A stretch of 64,000 bases of DNA, taken from positions 1-64,000 of the forward strand of contig CAJNDS010002556.1 of the NCBI GenBank assembly GCA_905221605.1, read 5' to 3'. Each line of letters opens with the position of its first letter. Within the stretch, counting starts at the first letter, position 1. The translations under genes and the position numbers were made by a program. The notes under the pieces were generated by a model. The model made no database searches. It was given only the letters and a program-made list of their open reading frames with translations, and was not told the DNA's origin. Below are positions 51,922 to 61,693 of this stretch, piece by piece. This DNA comes from Symbiodinium natans (lineage: Eukaryota > Sar > Dinophyceae > Suessiales > Symbiodiniaceae).

Positions 51922-51961
51922 GCGAAATAACCGCGAAGATGGGCAGCTTGGATGGCCTCAT
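51922..51961 (+). CDS. Short exon, unknown protein
   Basis: GCGCGCAG|GC acceptor, then EITAKMGSLDGLMLFK before CCTCAACCCC. Possible GC donor at CTCAT|GCTC. Confidence 0.45.
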
Positions 51962-52128
51962 GCTCTTTAAACCTCAACCCCTAAACCCTCAACCCTCAAC
52001 CCTCAAAACTAAACCCTAAACCCCAAACCCCAAACCCCAAACCCTCAACCCTAAACCCCAAACCCTAAACCCTCAACCCTAAACCCCAAACCCCAAACCC
52101 TAAACCCTACCCCCTCCCCTCCCCCAAG

Positions 52129-52248
52129 ACTGCGGACCGCTTCAGGAACGACCTCCGGCGCGAGGCCCCTGTGGAGGAGGTGGCGGCCCGCTTTGAGACC
52201 TGGAGCCACCTCCTGGCTGCCTCACAGATGCTGATCCGGGAAGCTAGG
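52129..52248 (+). CDS. Exon encoding long amphipathic helices
   Basis: CCCCCAAG|ACT acceptor and GAAGCTAGG|GTTTAGGG donor, 40 codons, phase 0 at both ends: TADRFRNDLRREAPVEEVAA then RFETWSHLLAASQMLIREAR. One of the most convincing coding islands: charged, helix-forming, no low complexity. Family unknown. Confidence 0.65.
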
Positions 52249-52596
52249 GTTTAGGGTTTAGGGTTTCGGGTTTGGGGTTTGGGGTTTGGGGTTTAGGGTT
52301 TAGGGTTTAGGGTTTAGGGTTTAGGGTTTAGGGTTCAGGGTGGGTGTAGGGTGTGGGCTTTAGGTGTAAGGCGTAGGGTCTAGCGTGAGGCAGGGGTTAC
52401 AAAAGGTTCAGAGGCTTGCACTAGTCCTATACGTCCTGCAGACCCTATCTGAACACCCCAAACATCCAGGACCTTATAGGAATCGATTGCCTATAAGCCC
52501 TGTACACCCTAAGCCCTAAACCCTCAGCCCTAAACCCTCTCAGCCCTAAACCTAAACCCCTTAACCCTAAACCCTCCTGACCCTGCTCCTTTTCAG

Positions 52597-52722
52597 AACT
52601 TGAAAAGGAATGTCCACGGGAACCCTAAACCCTTAACAGGGAACCCAAGGAAACGTAGTAGGGACATCGGGTGCGAGAGAGCTATAAAAAACCCCAACGA
52701 GAGAACCGCAACATCAAAGTAG
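52597..52722 (+). CDS. Possible exon, unknown basic protein
   Basis: CTCCTTTTCAG|AAC is a strong acceptor; the frame stays open 41 codons (NLKRNVHGNPKPLTGNPRKR onward) to TAG at 52720, but crosses a telomere-like AACCCTAAACCC, so a GT donor at 52612 (GAAT|GTCCAC) may end the exon early. Confidence 0.35.
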   Translation, partial: NLKRNVHGNPKPLTGNPRKRSRDIGCERAIKNPNERTATSK

Positions 52723-52844
52723 CAACATCAAAGTAGGTAGATGGTAGGATACAGGCCGGCGTGCAACCTGATTTTCCATGTAACCCTAAACCCTAATCCC
52801 TAATCCCTAAACCCTAAACCCTAAACCCTGCTACATACTTCTAG

Positions 52845-52998
52845 GGCCCCATCTTTGGATCTGTACCGGGTTTCCAGTCTTGGCTTGTTTGGTGGCAGCC
52901 TTGGCGGCCGCTCTCCTGATCCTGAACCTTTGAATTTCCTAGCCGTATCTGAAGAGTTCTCCATTTCCAAAACCCACTCGGTTTCAAGGGAATCCTAA
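52845..52998 (+). CDS. C-terminal exon, unknown protein
   Basis: ACTTCTAG|G acceptor, then 50 codons APSLDLYRVSSLGLFGGSLG then GRSPDPEPLNFLAVSEEFSI onward to TAA at 52996. Long and free of repeat until the last codons. Confidence 0.5.
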
Positions 52999-53149
52999 GA
53001 ACTCGGGTGGGGACTACATGCTCCTAAACCCTAGCCCTAAACCCTAGCCCTAAACCCTAAACCCTAACCCTAAACCCTAGCCCTAAACCCTAAACCCTAG
53101 CCCTAAACCCTAAACCCTAAACCCTGAGACCTTCGCCTCCGTCCCTCAG

Positions 53150-53990
53150 GATGGATCGACCAGATGCTGCGTGGCTCAAGCCCCATGTCAAGGAGGCTCT
53201 TCGGAGCTCCTGCTTGGTCTGATTTGTTCACAAGCACCCCACGGTTTGAAGGCTTTGTAGGGCTGAGTTTAGGGTTTAGGGTTTGGGGTTTAGGGTTTAG
53301 GGTTTCGGGTTTAGGGTTTAGGGGTAGTAAGGCTTTCTCGGGCTTAGTTTAGGGTTTAGGCATTAGGGTGCAGGGTTTAGGGTTTAGGGTTAGAGGTACT
53401 AGGACCCAGAGTAGGCCCTTATTCCCTTTTTACAGGGTTTAGGCTCCCGTAGAACCGCTTGTATTTTCTGTTTTACTCTTGGGTCTAGTAGTGCTCAGGA
53501 TCAGGTTTCTGTGCATACATCTGGCTGAACGACATCCTGCTCGGTCTGACTTGCAAGGGTTTGTTGCAGACAGCTCTTGCACAAGGTGGGGCTTCAGCCC
53601 TTTGTTTATATTAACAAGCCCTAACCCAATCAGGGGGGTTTTCTGACCCTAAATCCTTGCTAAACTCCACTCCCTTCTTGAAGGTCGATGGGTATAAGTA
53701 GGGTTACAAGTAAGGTCATGTCTATTACAACCATAGTTAGGGCACGTGTAATACCCCGACTTGTAACTACCCCTGAACCTTCAAGAAACCCTATACCCCA
53801 AATGCAAAACCCTAAATCCTAAGCCCAAAACCCTAAACCCAAAACCCTAAACCCTAAACCCTAAACCCTGAACCCTAGCGCCTGGATCGCAGGCCATGGC
53901 CACCATGACTGCAGGCCTTGAGAAGGAGACCACGCTCCTTGCAGCCACGGCGTACAACCCCACGCAGAAGACAAGGGACGAGGCGCTAGG
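53150..53990 (+). CDS. Gene D: three in-phase exons, unknown protein
   Basis: Exon 53150-53216 (acceptor CCCTCAG|G; MDRPDAAWLKPHVKEALRSS then CL; donor TGCTTG|GTCTGA), exon 53492-53585 (acceptor GTCTAGTAG|TGC; CSGSGFCAYIWLNDILLGLT then CKGLLQTALAQ; donor CACAAG|GTGGGG) and exon 53915-53990 (acceptor GACTGCAG|GC; LEKETTLLAATAYNPTQKTR then DEAL; donor GCTAGG|GTTTAGGG) join in frame at phases 0 and 1. ATG 53151 may be the start. The second exon holds a hydrophobic helix. The first intron ends in a family 1 element and the second contains a family 2 element. Upstream sequence of the third exon (AMATMTAG) is also open, so its acceptor could be 53893. Family unknown. Confidence 0.5.
53402..53488. 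mobile_element. Palindromic element, family 1, at an intron 3' end
   Basis: AGGACCCAGAGTAGGCCCTT at the left and GTTTTACTCTTGGGTCTAG at the right. The right end lies 3 bp before the acceptor of the exon at 53492. Confidence 0.7.
53677..53785. mobile_element. Palindromic element, family 2
   Basis: CTTGAAGGTCGATGGGTATA at the left and TAACTACCCCTGAACCTTCAAG at the right: one of the best preserved copies, 109 bp. Confidence 0.75.
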
Positions 53991-54540
53991 GTTTAGGGTT
54001 TAGGGTTTAGGGTTTAGGGTTTAGGGTTTAGGGTTTAGGGTTTAGGGTTTAGGGTGTAGGGTGTAGGGTTTAGGGTTTAGGGTCTAGGGTCTTGGGTTTT
54101 GGGTTTAGGGTTTAGGGTTTAGTGACTGCAATTCGAGGTTTAGGGATATGCGGATCTCTGTTTCAGGATTTCAGGACTTCGAGGCATTGCTTGTTGTTTG
54201 TTAAGGTGTTTTGAAAGCCAACTGTCGACTGTGGTGTCAGCTCTTTGTCGTACAGCTTCCATCGTTTGTGGAATGCTATTTTTAGACATTCATGTCTAAG
54301 TACGCTTTGAAAAAATTTGGGCATGTTTAAAAATGGTACCATAAGCCCCAAAAAATGCAGTGCCTCCAAACGTGGCTCAGCACGTGGCATGCCTAAACCC
54401 CTGAACCCTTGAACCCGAAAAAAAACCTTTAAACCCCTGAAGCCTTGAACCCTTAACCTCCTTAAACCCCTAAACCCCCTTAAAACCCTCACCCCCAAAC
54501 CCCTAAACCCTGAAACCCTTTAGCCCTGAAACCCTTAAAC

Positions 54541-54760
54541 CCTTAGACCTTAGACCCTTAGACCCTTAGACCCTTAGACCCTTAGACCCTTAGACCCTTA
54601 GACCCTTAGACCCTTAGACCCTTCAACCCTTCAACCCTTCAACCCTTCAACCCTTCAACCCTTCAACCCTTCAACCCTTCAACCCTTCAACCCTTCAACC
54701 CTTCAACCCTTCAACCCTTCAACCCTTAAACCCTCAAACCCTTAGACCCTTCAACCCTTC
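54541..54760. repeat. CCCTTAGA then CCCTTCAA 8-mer arrays
   Basis: About nine CCCTTAGA units followed by about sixteen CCCTTCAA units: two adjacent homogenised variants, each 8 bp. Confidence 0.95.
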
Positions 54761-54842
54761 AACCCTTCAAACCTTTGAACCCCTGAACCCCTTAACCCTT
54801 CATCCCTTAAACCTTTACACCCTTAGACCCTAAAACCCTAAA

Positions 54843-55054
54843 CCCAAACCCTCAAGTCCCTCCGAGGCGTGCATGACCCTTAAATCCCTAAACCCCCAAA
54901 CCCCTGAACCCTAAACCCTAAGCCCTAGCCCTAAACTCTTAAACCCCTAACAGCCCTCAAATCCCTGTAGAGGCCTTCAACCCTTAAACCCTTATAAACC
55001 CTAAACCCTAAAACCCTAAACCCAAGCCCTCGAGTCCCTCCGAGGCGTGCATGA
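54843..55054. repeat. Telomere-like block flanked by a 34 bp direct duplication
   Basis: 54843-54876 and 55021-55054 match at about 32 of 34 positions; both contain GTCCCTCCGAGGCGTGCATGA. The 144 bp between is CCCTAAA variants. Each copy includes a potential acceptor (CTCCGAG|GCGTGC), and the right copy leads into the exon-like island at 55045. Confidence 0.75.
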
Positions 55055-55140
55055 TGATCCTACGGAGAGCTGTCAAAGCGATGCTGGGCGCGTCCCTGCA
55101 CCTCCCCAGTCTCAGGGACCAGGAGATCCAAACCCCAAAA
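55045..55140 (+). CDS. Exon-like island, two plausible frames
   Basis: After CTCCGAG: one frame gives MMILRRAVKAMLGASLHLPS then LRDQEIQ, helical; another gives VHDDPTESCQSDAGRVPAPP then QSQGPGDPNPKSPDS and a stop. Both look like protein, so the frame is unresolved. Confidence 0.4.
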
Positions 55141-55317
55141 GCCCTGATTCCTGAAGGGTTTAGGGTTTAGGGTTTAGGGTTTTGGGTTTTGGGTTTAGGG
55201 TTTAGGGTTTAGGGATCCCTAGTCTCCTCCCCTACACCCCAAATTTCCCCTACATACCCAAGAATCCGGGCCCAGAAACCCTAGACCCTAGACCCTGAAC
55301 CCATGAACCCTACACCC

Positions 55318-55505
55318 TAAAACCCTAAAACCCTAAAACCCTAAAACCCTAAAACCCTAAAACCCTAAAGCCCTAAAGCCCTAAAACCCTAAAACCCTAA
55401 AACCCTAAAACCCTAAAACCCTAAAACCCTAAAACCCTAAAACCCTAAACCCCTAAACCCTAAAACCCTAAACCCCTAAACCCAAATCCCTAAACCCAAA
55501 TCCCT
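55318..55505. repeat. CCCTAAAA 8-mer block
   Basis: About 20 units of CCCTAAAA with a few CCCTAAAG, the C-strand counterpart of the 48325-49205 array. Confidence 0.95.
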
Positions 55506-55523
55506 AAAACCCTGAGAGAACAG

Positions 55524-57134
55524 GCTTTCGAGAAAGTTCTGTGGATGGCATCGAACCGCAATGATGCCGTGCGAGCTGGTGGCCTTCAGCTCCTGGCCGA
55601 ACTCTTCCCCGCAGAGGAGAGGGGGTTTAGGGTTTAGGGTTTAGGGTTTAGGGTTTAGGGTTTAGGCCTTGGGGCTTAGGGCTTAGGCTTTAGTGTAGGG
55701 TTTTGTAGGGGAGAGTTTAGGGTTTAGAGAAGGAGGGGATTGGATTTTAGGGTTCAGGGGTTTAAGGGTTCATTTTTGTTGAGCCTAGGGTGTGTTTGAC
55801 GCATTTGGGAAGCTGTTGTATGTTTTGGTTATGTGTTTTTAGTTTCCAGGGGGGGTTAAGGTCTAGGTTCAAGGTTTAGGGTTGACCACCATCGTTTGCC
55901 CCGCTTCTTGTCGGGGCAGTTGTTGCAAAGCATGGCAGGGGCGATGAAATCGTCTTTTTGCCTGTTGAACATGGCGTCGCCGAAACACGGGAATACCAAG
56001 CAGAAAGCGGCAAAAACCCGAGTTTTTTTCGCGTCCAGTTCGGGTGATGAGAGGTGGCATGAACAATGTCTGGTAGTGTCTAGAGGAATGGCAAGCTTGC
56101 AAACCCAAAAAACCCGACATTTCTGCGCGGAAATGTTGTGTACTTGCAGGCAGAACTGCTTTTTACCCCGGCAGAAGAACGTCCTTGTGGTTGAAGAGCT
56201 CATTTATAATGGACGTAATCATGGTTGGGCAATGGTGCAATTGGATGCACTGGTAGCATGGACGTAATCATGGTTGGGCAATGGTGCTCTGGCAAGTGGA
56301 CGCACTGGTAGCATGGACGTAATCATGGTTGGGCAATGGTGCTCTGGCAAGTGGACACACTGGTAGCATGGACGTAATCATGGTGATGTGCATTGACAAA
56401 CTGTGCAAAAACTCGAGGAAAACACACTTTCCAAGCCTGCAGGGCCAAACAGAAAGAATTCGTGGCTGTGCGCAGGTGTTCTGACAAGTGCATGCACTGG
56501 TAGCATGGACGTAGTCATGGTTGGGCAATGGCGAGGTACAGGTACGAACCCAAAAGCCCTAAACCCTAAACCCGAAAGTCTACAGGCACGAACCTAAACC
56601 CGGCTGAGCCCACATGGCGATGAGGGACACCTGGGCGGGGCAAACGAAGGCGTTCGACCCAAGGTTTAGGGTTTAGGGTTTAGTGTTCAGGGTACTGCGA
56701 GATTTTGTAAGGTTGAGGGTTCAGGGTTCAGCTTTGTTGGTTGGATGCGGAGCTTCGAAACATGTTTTTTCTGCGGCTGAAAGAGCAGTAGAGGAGAGGA
56801 CGACTCAACTGATGGAGATGTCCGGGGCGGACTGGCCGCACATGCACGCCATGTCCGAGGTGGTAGCCAGTGCAGGCAAGGGCCCGTCGCCAGTGCCGGC
56901 GTCCATTTCCAGCGAGGTCCCGCCACTCGGAGTCAACCCTAAATCAAAAACCCTAAACCCGAAACCCTAAACCCTAAACCCTAACCTGTTGTCCCAGAAC
57001 CCAGCTTATGGGCTGGATCGCTATACATAAAACCTAGGGTTTAAGTGTACTCGTAGGGTTTAGGCGTTAGGGAGAGTTTGTCTATCGGCAGTTTGGAACT
57101 GGGTGCCCAAACAACCCTGCCTGCTTGGTATGTG
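55524..57134 (+). CDS. Gene E: four in-phase exons, HEAT-like start
   Basis: Exons 55524-55624 (acceptor GAACAG|GCT; AFEKVLWMASNRNDAVRAGG then LQLLAELFPAEER; donor GAGGGG|GTTTAGGG), 56609-56663 (acceptor GGCTGAG|C; PHGDEGHLGGANEGVRPK; donor CCAAG|GTTTAGGG), 56794-56931 (acceptor AGTAGAG|GAG; ERTTQLMEMSGADWPHMHAM onward; donor CTCGGA|GTCAAC) and 57092-57134 (acceptor TATCGGCAG|TTT; FGTGCPNNPACLVC; donor TATGTG|GTTTAGGG) join at phases 2, 0 and 0. The first exon has the two-helix spacing of HEAT/ARM repeats (VLWMASN...AVRAGGLQLLAELF), a protein-binding fold. The last is Cys-rich. Exons 2 and 3 have alternative open frames, so the model is provisional. A possible next exon at 57319 (acceptor CATCCCAG|GT; SMACHRRRNSPTSRTPAT) also fits the phase. 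Confidence 0.45.
55856..56203 (-). other. Unassigned Cys-rich open frame, strand uncertain
   Basis: A 115-codon minus-strand frame contains QFCLQVHNISAQKCRVFWVC and, nearer its end, CNNCPDKKRGKRWW. A 123-codon plus-strand frame overlaps it (55896-56267). The stretch is free of telomeric repeat and less GC-rich than the exons, as expected for an inserted element or its remnant. No transposase signature that I can confirm. Confidence 0.3.
56209..56400. repeat. 55 bp minisatellite
   Basis: ATGGACGTAATCATGGTTGG starts copies at 56209 (49 bp, with a 6 bp deletion), 56258, 56313 and 56368 (partial), with a further copy at 56503. Lies within an intron of gene E; the minus-strand frame 56268-56528 is a repeat translation. 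Confidence 0.9.
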
Positions 57135-57646
57135 GTTTAGGGTTTAGGGTGTAGGGTTTACGGTTATCTAGTTCCGGCAAACAACTAAGTAGATCCTACG
57201 AGCCAAGAGATCTCACCCAATCCGTCACCCCTTCTTCCCAAATCCCGAACCTTGAAGCACCTACTAAACCCGAAGGGTGTCGGGTTCAGGGTTTAGGTTC
57301 CGGAAGACTTCATCCCAGGTAGCATGGCTTGCCATAGGAGACGGAACTCACCAACAAGTCGAACACCCGCCACAAAAACCTAATCCCTAAACCCTAAACC
57401 CTGAATATAGGGGCGTTAATTATGAAGAATAGGGACTTGGGTTTCATTCTGGTATAATGATTTCCGGGGCCGTCAGGGAATTCTACTATCAATTATTCCA
57501 ACCCTATGTCATTGCCCCATACAAGCCAAAGTACAAGGCCACACGAGCCCCGTAAGTACAAAAGCAAAAATCGGGTTAGGGTTTAGGGCCGTTTAGGGTT
57601 TAGGGTTAATAAACCCCTAAACCCCTAAACCCCTAAGCCCGTTGAG

Positions 57647-57758
57647 TGCTTTGGCTACTCTACGCAAACACTTGCAGAAGCTCCGAAAGATCTTTGATCA
57701 TTGGGACCTGAGGGGTTTGCAAGGGTCCATATCCTACGAAGAAGGCCCTAAGCCCTAA
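57647..57758 (+). CDS. Exon with a degenerate EF-hand-like motif
   Basis: GTTGAG|T acceptor, then 36 codons: ALATLRKHLQKLRKIFDHWD then LRGLQGSISYEEGPKP and TAA at 57756. LRKIFDHWD followed by GSISYEE has the helix-loop-helix layout of an EF hand, but the loop has an extra residue and lacks the acidic residues at positions 3 and 5, so calcium binding is doubtful. A GT donor at AGGG|GTTTGC could cut it before the loop's glycine. Dinoflagellates carry very many EF-hand proteins, which fits. Confidence 0.4.
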
Positions 57759-57939
57759 CCCTAAACCCCCAAGCCCTAAACCCTAAACCCTAAACCCCTG
57801 AACCCTAAACCCCTAAACCCCTAAACCCCTGAACCCTAAACCCTAAACCCCTAAACCCTCAAAAGGAAGGGGGCCTCCATAGACCGCCCTCCCCTACTGT
57901 GCAGCCTCCTGGTGCCCTCTGAACATACCTAGACAGGGT

Positions 57940-58337
57940 TTAGGGTTTAGGGTTTAGGGTTTAGGGTTTAGGGCTTAGAGTTTAGGGTTTAGGGTTTAGG
58001 GTTTAGGGTTTAGGGTTTAGGGTTACTCGCTCCTTATTGGGGAAAGATGTGCTTAGTTTTCTTTTTGCCCCTTTGAGGGAACGACCCTGATCCTCATAAT
58101 TTTGGGTTTGGGGGTTTAGGGCTTAAGGTTTAGGGTTTAGGGTTTTGGGCTTAGGGTTTAGGGTTTAGGGCTTTAGGGCTTAGAGTTTAGGGTGTATCGT
58201 TTTAATTAGGGTTTAGGGTTTAGGATTTAAGGTTTAGGGTTAGGGTTTAGGGTTTAGGGTTTAGGGTTTAGGGTTTAGGGTTTAGGGTTTAGGGTTTAGG
58301 GTTTAGGGTTTAGGGTTTAGGGTTTAGGGTTTAGGGT
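57940..58337. repeat. TTTAGGG blocks
   Basis: Blocks at 57940-58026 and 58195-58337, separated by a short unique stretch and variants. Perfect runs of more than ten units. Confidence 0.95.
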
Positions 58338-58342
58338 AACCA

Positions 58343-58450
58343 GCTGAGGACCGGGCTCCCCTCCCCACGCCGTCTGGTGGAGCAGAGCCTCTCGGCAAAA
58401 CCAGGGGAGCCGCGAGCTTCGAGGAAAGAACCTCCTGCGTTGGGATTGGG
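58343..58450 (+). CDS. Possible exon between two TTTAGGG blocks, frame unresolved
   Basis: GTAACCAG|C start and GGATTGG|GTTTAGGG donor. Two frames stay open: AEDRAPLPTPSGGAEPLGKT and LRTGLPSPRRLVEQSLSAKP. GC-rich, coding-like length, but undecided. Confidence 0.35.
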
Positions 58451-58578
58451 GTTTAGGGTTTAGGGTTTAGGGTTTAGGGTTTAGGGTTTAGGGTTTAGGG
58501 TTTAGGGTTTAGGGTTTAGGGTTTAGGGTTTGGGGTTTGGGGTTTGGGGTTTGGGGTTTAGGGTTTAGGGTTTAGGGT

Positions 58579-58676
58579 ATGTTCCTCTTTATCCTACCAG
58601 TCATTACTAGGGATTGTAGGGGGGGGGGGGTACTATGATAACTATTAAGGACTGTTCGGAAACGGGGGAACATCCC
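58579..58676. mobile_element. Palindromic element, family 3
   Basis: GTATGTTCCTCTTTATCCTA at the left and ACGGGGGAACATCCC at the right, with a G12 run and GTACTATGATA inside. Confidence 0.6.
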
Positions 58677-58999
58677 AGTTCATACGCCCTAAAAGCACGA
58701 AACCCTAAACCCCTACACCCTGGACCCTAAACCCCAAACCCTTGAGAGCCCATGTCCCCATACTAGGGTCCCAGACTTCAATTCGGTCTAAGAGTAGTAA
58801 AATGGGCGCTTAATATGGTCCCTTGCCTCCTTCAAAGGGTTCTGAAGTATGGGCCCTTGGGTTGTATATACTCAAGACTCGACTCTTCTGCAGGAACCAG
58901 GCATAGAAATTAAGGTCTCTATAAGTATTTGTGGTTTAAGGGTTTAGGGTTTAGTCTTTAGGGTTTACGGTTGGGGGTCCTTGTGGGAAACGAGAACAA

Positions 59000-60460
59000 A
59001 ACCTTACGCGAAACCCTAAAGCCCTAAACCCCGCACCCTAGACCCCAAACTCTAAATTTCAGGCCTAGCGGCACGGGCCGGCCCCCGCCCCCCAAAGCAC
59101 GAAACCTTGAACCTTGGCACTGTCTTCTCTTTCCCGTGTCTTTGTCCTCTCCTTCTCTCTGTCTCTCTTTCTCCTGCCTTCGCCCCCCCTCCCTCCCCCC
59201 CCCCCCCCCCCGGCGCGCGCGCGCGCGCACGCGCACCCGCATCAGGAGCATCAGTGGGGTTGGTTTGGGGGCCTTAAAAGCATTCTATGCATGCGTTTTG
59301 CCTTCGAAAAACCTTCAGAAAACGCTGTAAACACGTGTTTTTGGGCTTGGGAAGCCTTTTGGGACCCAGGAAAGGGAGCATCATGAGCATCAGCGGCCTC
59401 CCCCAGGCCATCCAAAACCCCCTTAAACACGCCGATTGTATGTGCTTGAACGCTTGCGTGCCCACGAAACCCCCAAAAGCAAGACCCCGAATGCCCTTAA
59501 GGGCATTCGGGGTCCTGCTGTTCGGGTGTTTTGTAGGCACGAAGCCGTTCGAGCGCGTAAAATGAGCGATTTTAGGGGCGTTTTTACGTGGACCCACAAA
59601 ACACTCGGTATTTACGAGGTTTTCTGCTGTTGGAACACCCCCCCAAACCGAGCATCATGAGCATCAGCTGGGTCTCTGGGCCGTGGGCCCGGACCCCCCC
59701 ACGAAGCCCATGAGAAACGATGGCTCGATGATGCGCCCGGACCCCGCGCATCAGCAGCATCAGCAGACCCCCCCCCCGGACGTGGGTTTCGATGATGCGC
59801 ACTTTGGGGGCGGGTCAAGGGCAACAGGGGTGGGGGTCGGAGGCACGCGTGAAAAACCTCATAAAAACACGGTATTTACGGTGATTTCAGCGTTTTTCAG
59901 CGTTTTTTATTGCCTTGGGCCCGCGGGCCAGGGCTGCTGATGCTCATGATGCTCGCCTGGTTTTGGGCTTCCGGTACCCCCCCCAAACCTTGAAAAACGT
60001 GGTTTCGGCCTGGCGCGCGCCCCATGTGAAAAGCTAGGGCCGATGATGCGCGCCCGTGAGGGTTTAACGGGGTGCTGCGGGTGTTTTGTGGCCTCGGTTT
60101 TTCGTAAAAACCCATGGTTTTTACGAGGTTTTCGTGCTTTTCGCACCACTGCGTGTTGCGTCCCCTTGGATGCCGTTTTGGAGGCCTCCCGAAGGGCCCC
60201 GCGCGAATTTGAAGCAATTTTGGGCGGGGTCGGCGGCTCGGGCGCTCGCCCCTTAAAGCTAGCGCTTTGGTGCGACGCGGGCTCCGCCCTGGACCACGGG
60301 CGGCGCGGGGGCCGGATTTAAGAGCCTCCGGCTCAAGCCGCCGACCCCGCTGGAGCATAGTTGAAAGGTCTAAACCCACTCGTCGGCTCAAAGGATGCTT
60401 TCCTCACCGCATGGTTCGAAGATCATCCCAGCCTGCTCGGCAGAGTTCTGTGAAACGTTG
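59000..60460. other. Non-telomeric patch with inverted CATCATGAGCATCAG motifs
   Basis: The only long stretch of the right half without telomeric blocks. GAGCATCATGAGCATCAG occurs at 59376-59393 and 59650-59667, its exact reverse complement at 59937-59954, and relatives near 59240, 59747 and 60040. TTTACGAGGTTTTC-type phrases recur at about 59608, 59870 and 60112. Open frames (for example minus 59897-60391, 164 codons) span these repeats and are probably not genes. It looks like nested dispersed repeats. Confidence 0.5.
59483..59514. other. 32 bp perfect palindrome
   Basis: GACCCCGAATGCCCTT followed immediately by its exact reverse complement AAGGGCATTCGGGGTC. No loop. Confidence 0.95.
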
Positions 60461-60592
60461 GGGGGGGGGGGGGTGGGCAGCAGGATCCAAACAGCCCAGA
60501 AGGCAGCCAGAAAATAGACGGAGGGGGGGGGGGAGGGGGGGGAGGGGGGGGGTGGGGGGTGGGGGGGGGGGGGGTAGGGGGGGGGGGGGGGG

Positions 60593-60636
<44 letters not shown>

Positions 60637-60690
60637 AGGGGGGGTTGGGGGGGGGGGGGGTAGGGGGGGTTGGGGGGGTGGGGGTCGAAA
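60460..60690. repeat. Poly-G tract
   Basis: About 230 bp, more than 90 percent G, with isolated T and A. Confidence 0.95.
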
Positions 60691-60723
60691 AACTGATTTT
60701 GCTGACGCCCCTACCCTCTGCAG

Positions 60724-60780
60724 GTGGCGCGGTCCTCCACGAAAAAATTGTGCACCGACCCCCCCTACCCCCTCATCGGG
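60724..60780 (+). CDS. Exon, unknown protein
   Basis: CCCTCTGCAG|GTG acceptor and ATCGGG|GTAAAT donor, 19 codons, phase 0: VARSSTKKLCTDPPYPLIG. Conventional splice sites. Part of its sequence is duplicated at 60919. Confidence 0.45.
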
Positions 60781-61030
60781 GTAAATAGGGAAAGCTCCGG
60801 CTCAAGCCGCCGACCCCGCTACAGCATAGTTGAGAGCTCTAAACCCGCTCGCATGGTTCGAAGATCATCCCACAACACGGCAGGGGTCAGGACAAGCTCA
60901 AGCCAAAAAGACGGGGTGGGTGCACCGACCCCCCCTACCACCCCCCCCCCCGGGGTTTTGGGGGGGTAAGGAGGGAAAGAGGGAGGTTTTCACCTCCTTT
61001 TCCCATCAAACACGCTGCCAGGGTCGGCGG

Positions 61031-61135
61031 ACCCTAAACCCTAAACCCTAAACCCTAAACCCTAAACCCTAAACCCTAAACCCTAAACCCTAAACCCTAA
61101 ACCCTAAACCCTAAACCCTAAACCCTAAACCCTAA
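61031..61135. repeat. CCCTAAA block
   Basis: About 15 perfect units ending 8 bp before the acceptor of gene F. Confidence 0.95.
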
Positions 61136-61143
61136 CCTCGCAG

Positions 61144-61693
61144 GTCTCCTTGCCAATCCCTTCAACCTTCCTCGAGAGCGTCCTGAAAGCGCCGGCGCGG
61201 ACAACCGCTCCAAGTATCTTCCACCGCATCCGAGCAGCACCTGCAGTAGGGTTCAGGGTTTAGGGTTTTCGGGTTTAGGGTTTTCGGGCTTAGGGTTTTG
61301 GGAATAGGGTTTAGGGTTGAGCCCTCCCTCCCCCACAAATACCTCGAAGTCCCGTGAGGTCTAGGGTTTACTCAGAGGATCCGGGAGCGTAGTAAGTAGT
61401 TGTTAAGACCGGTTACTAAGTTTAACCCCTTCCCCTTTTTATATTGAGGGTCCCGTTCAGTGCACTTCGAGCCCTACCCCAAACACCTAATAGCTGAACC
61501 TTTAAACTTGTTCGGTAAACCCTAAACCCTAAATCCTAAATCCTAAATCCTAAATCCTAAACCCTATATAAACCCTTAATCCTAAACCGTGAAGTAATTG
61601 GAGGGCCTTGGGGTCTAGCAGCTCAGGGAAGACGATGTGGAAGACGATGGCATCCACGTTCTCTTCGACCACACGAACCCTGAAGACGATTGA
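61144..61693 (+). CDS. Gene F: last two exons of an unknown protein
   Basis: Exon 61144-61245 (acceptor CCTCGCAG|GTC; VSLPIPSTFLESVLKAPART then TAPSIFHRIRAAPA; donor CTGCA|GTAGGG) joins at phase 0 to 61622-61693 (acceptor TCTAGCAG|CTC; LREDDVEDDGIHVLFDHTNP then EDD and TGA at 61691). The acidic tail is a plausible C-terminus. Intron 376 bp, with TTTAGGG near its start and a tract of TCCTAAA variants inside. Confidence 0.55.

Larger units (their letters stand above)
60323..60872. repeat. Duplication on both sides of the poly-G tract
   Basis: CTCCGGCTCAAGCCGCCGAC at 60325 and 60794 begin two copies of a segment that also shares GCATAGTTGA and GCATGGTTCGAAGATCATCC; the right copy lacks about 25 bp. 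A second pair, GTGCACCGACCCCCCCTACC, lies at 60749 and 60919. Confidence 0.8.

Noticed and set aside
56268-56528. Minus-strand frame with repeated PNHDYVHATSA
   Set aside because: Translation of the 55 bp minisatellite.
60267-60638. 123-codon frame ending in poly-Gly
   Set aside because: Its second half is the poly-G tract and its first half lies in a duplicated non-coding-looking segment.
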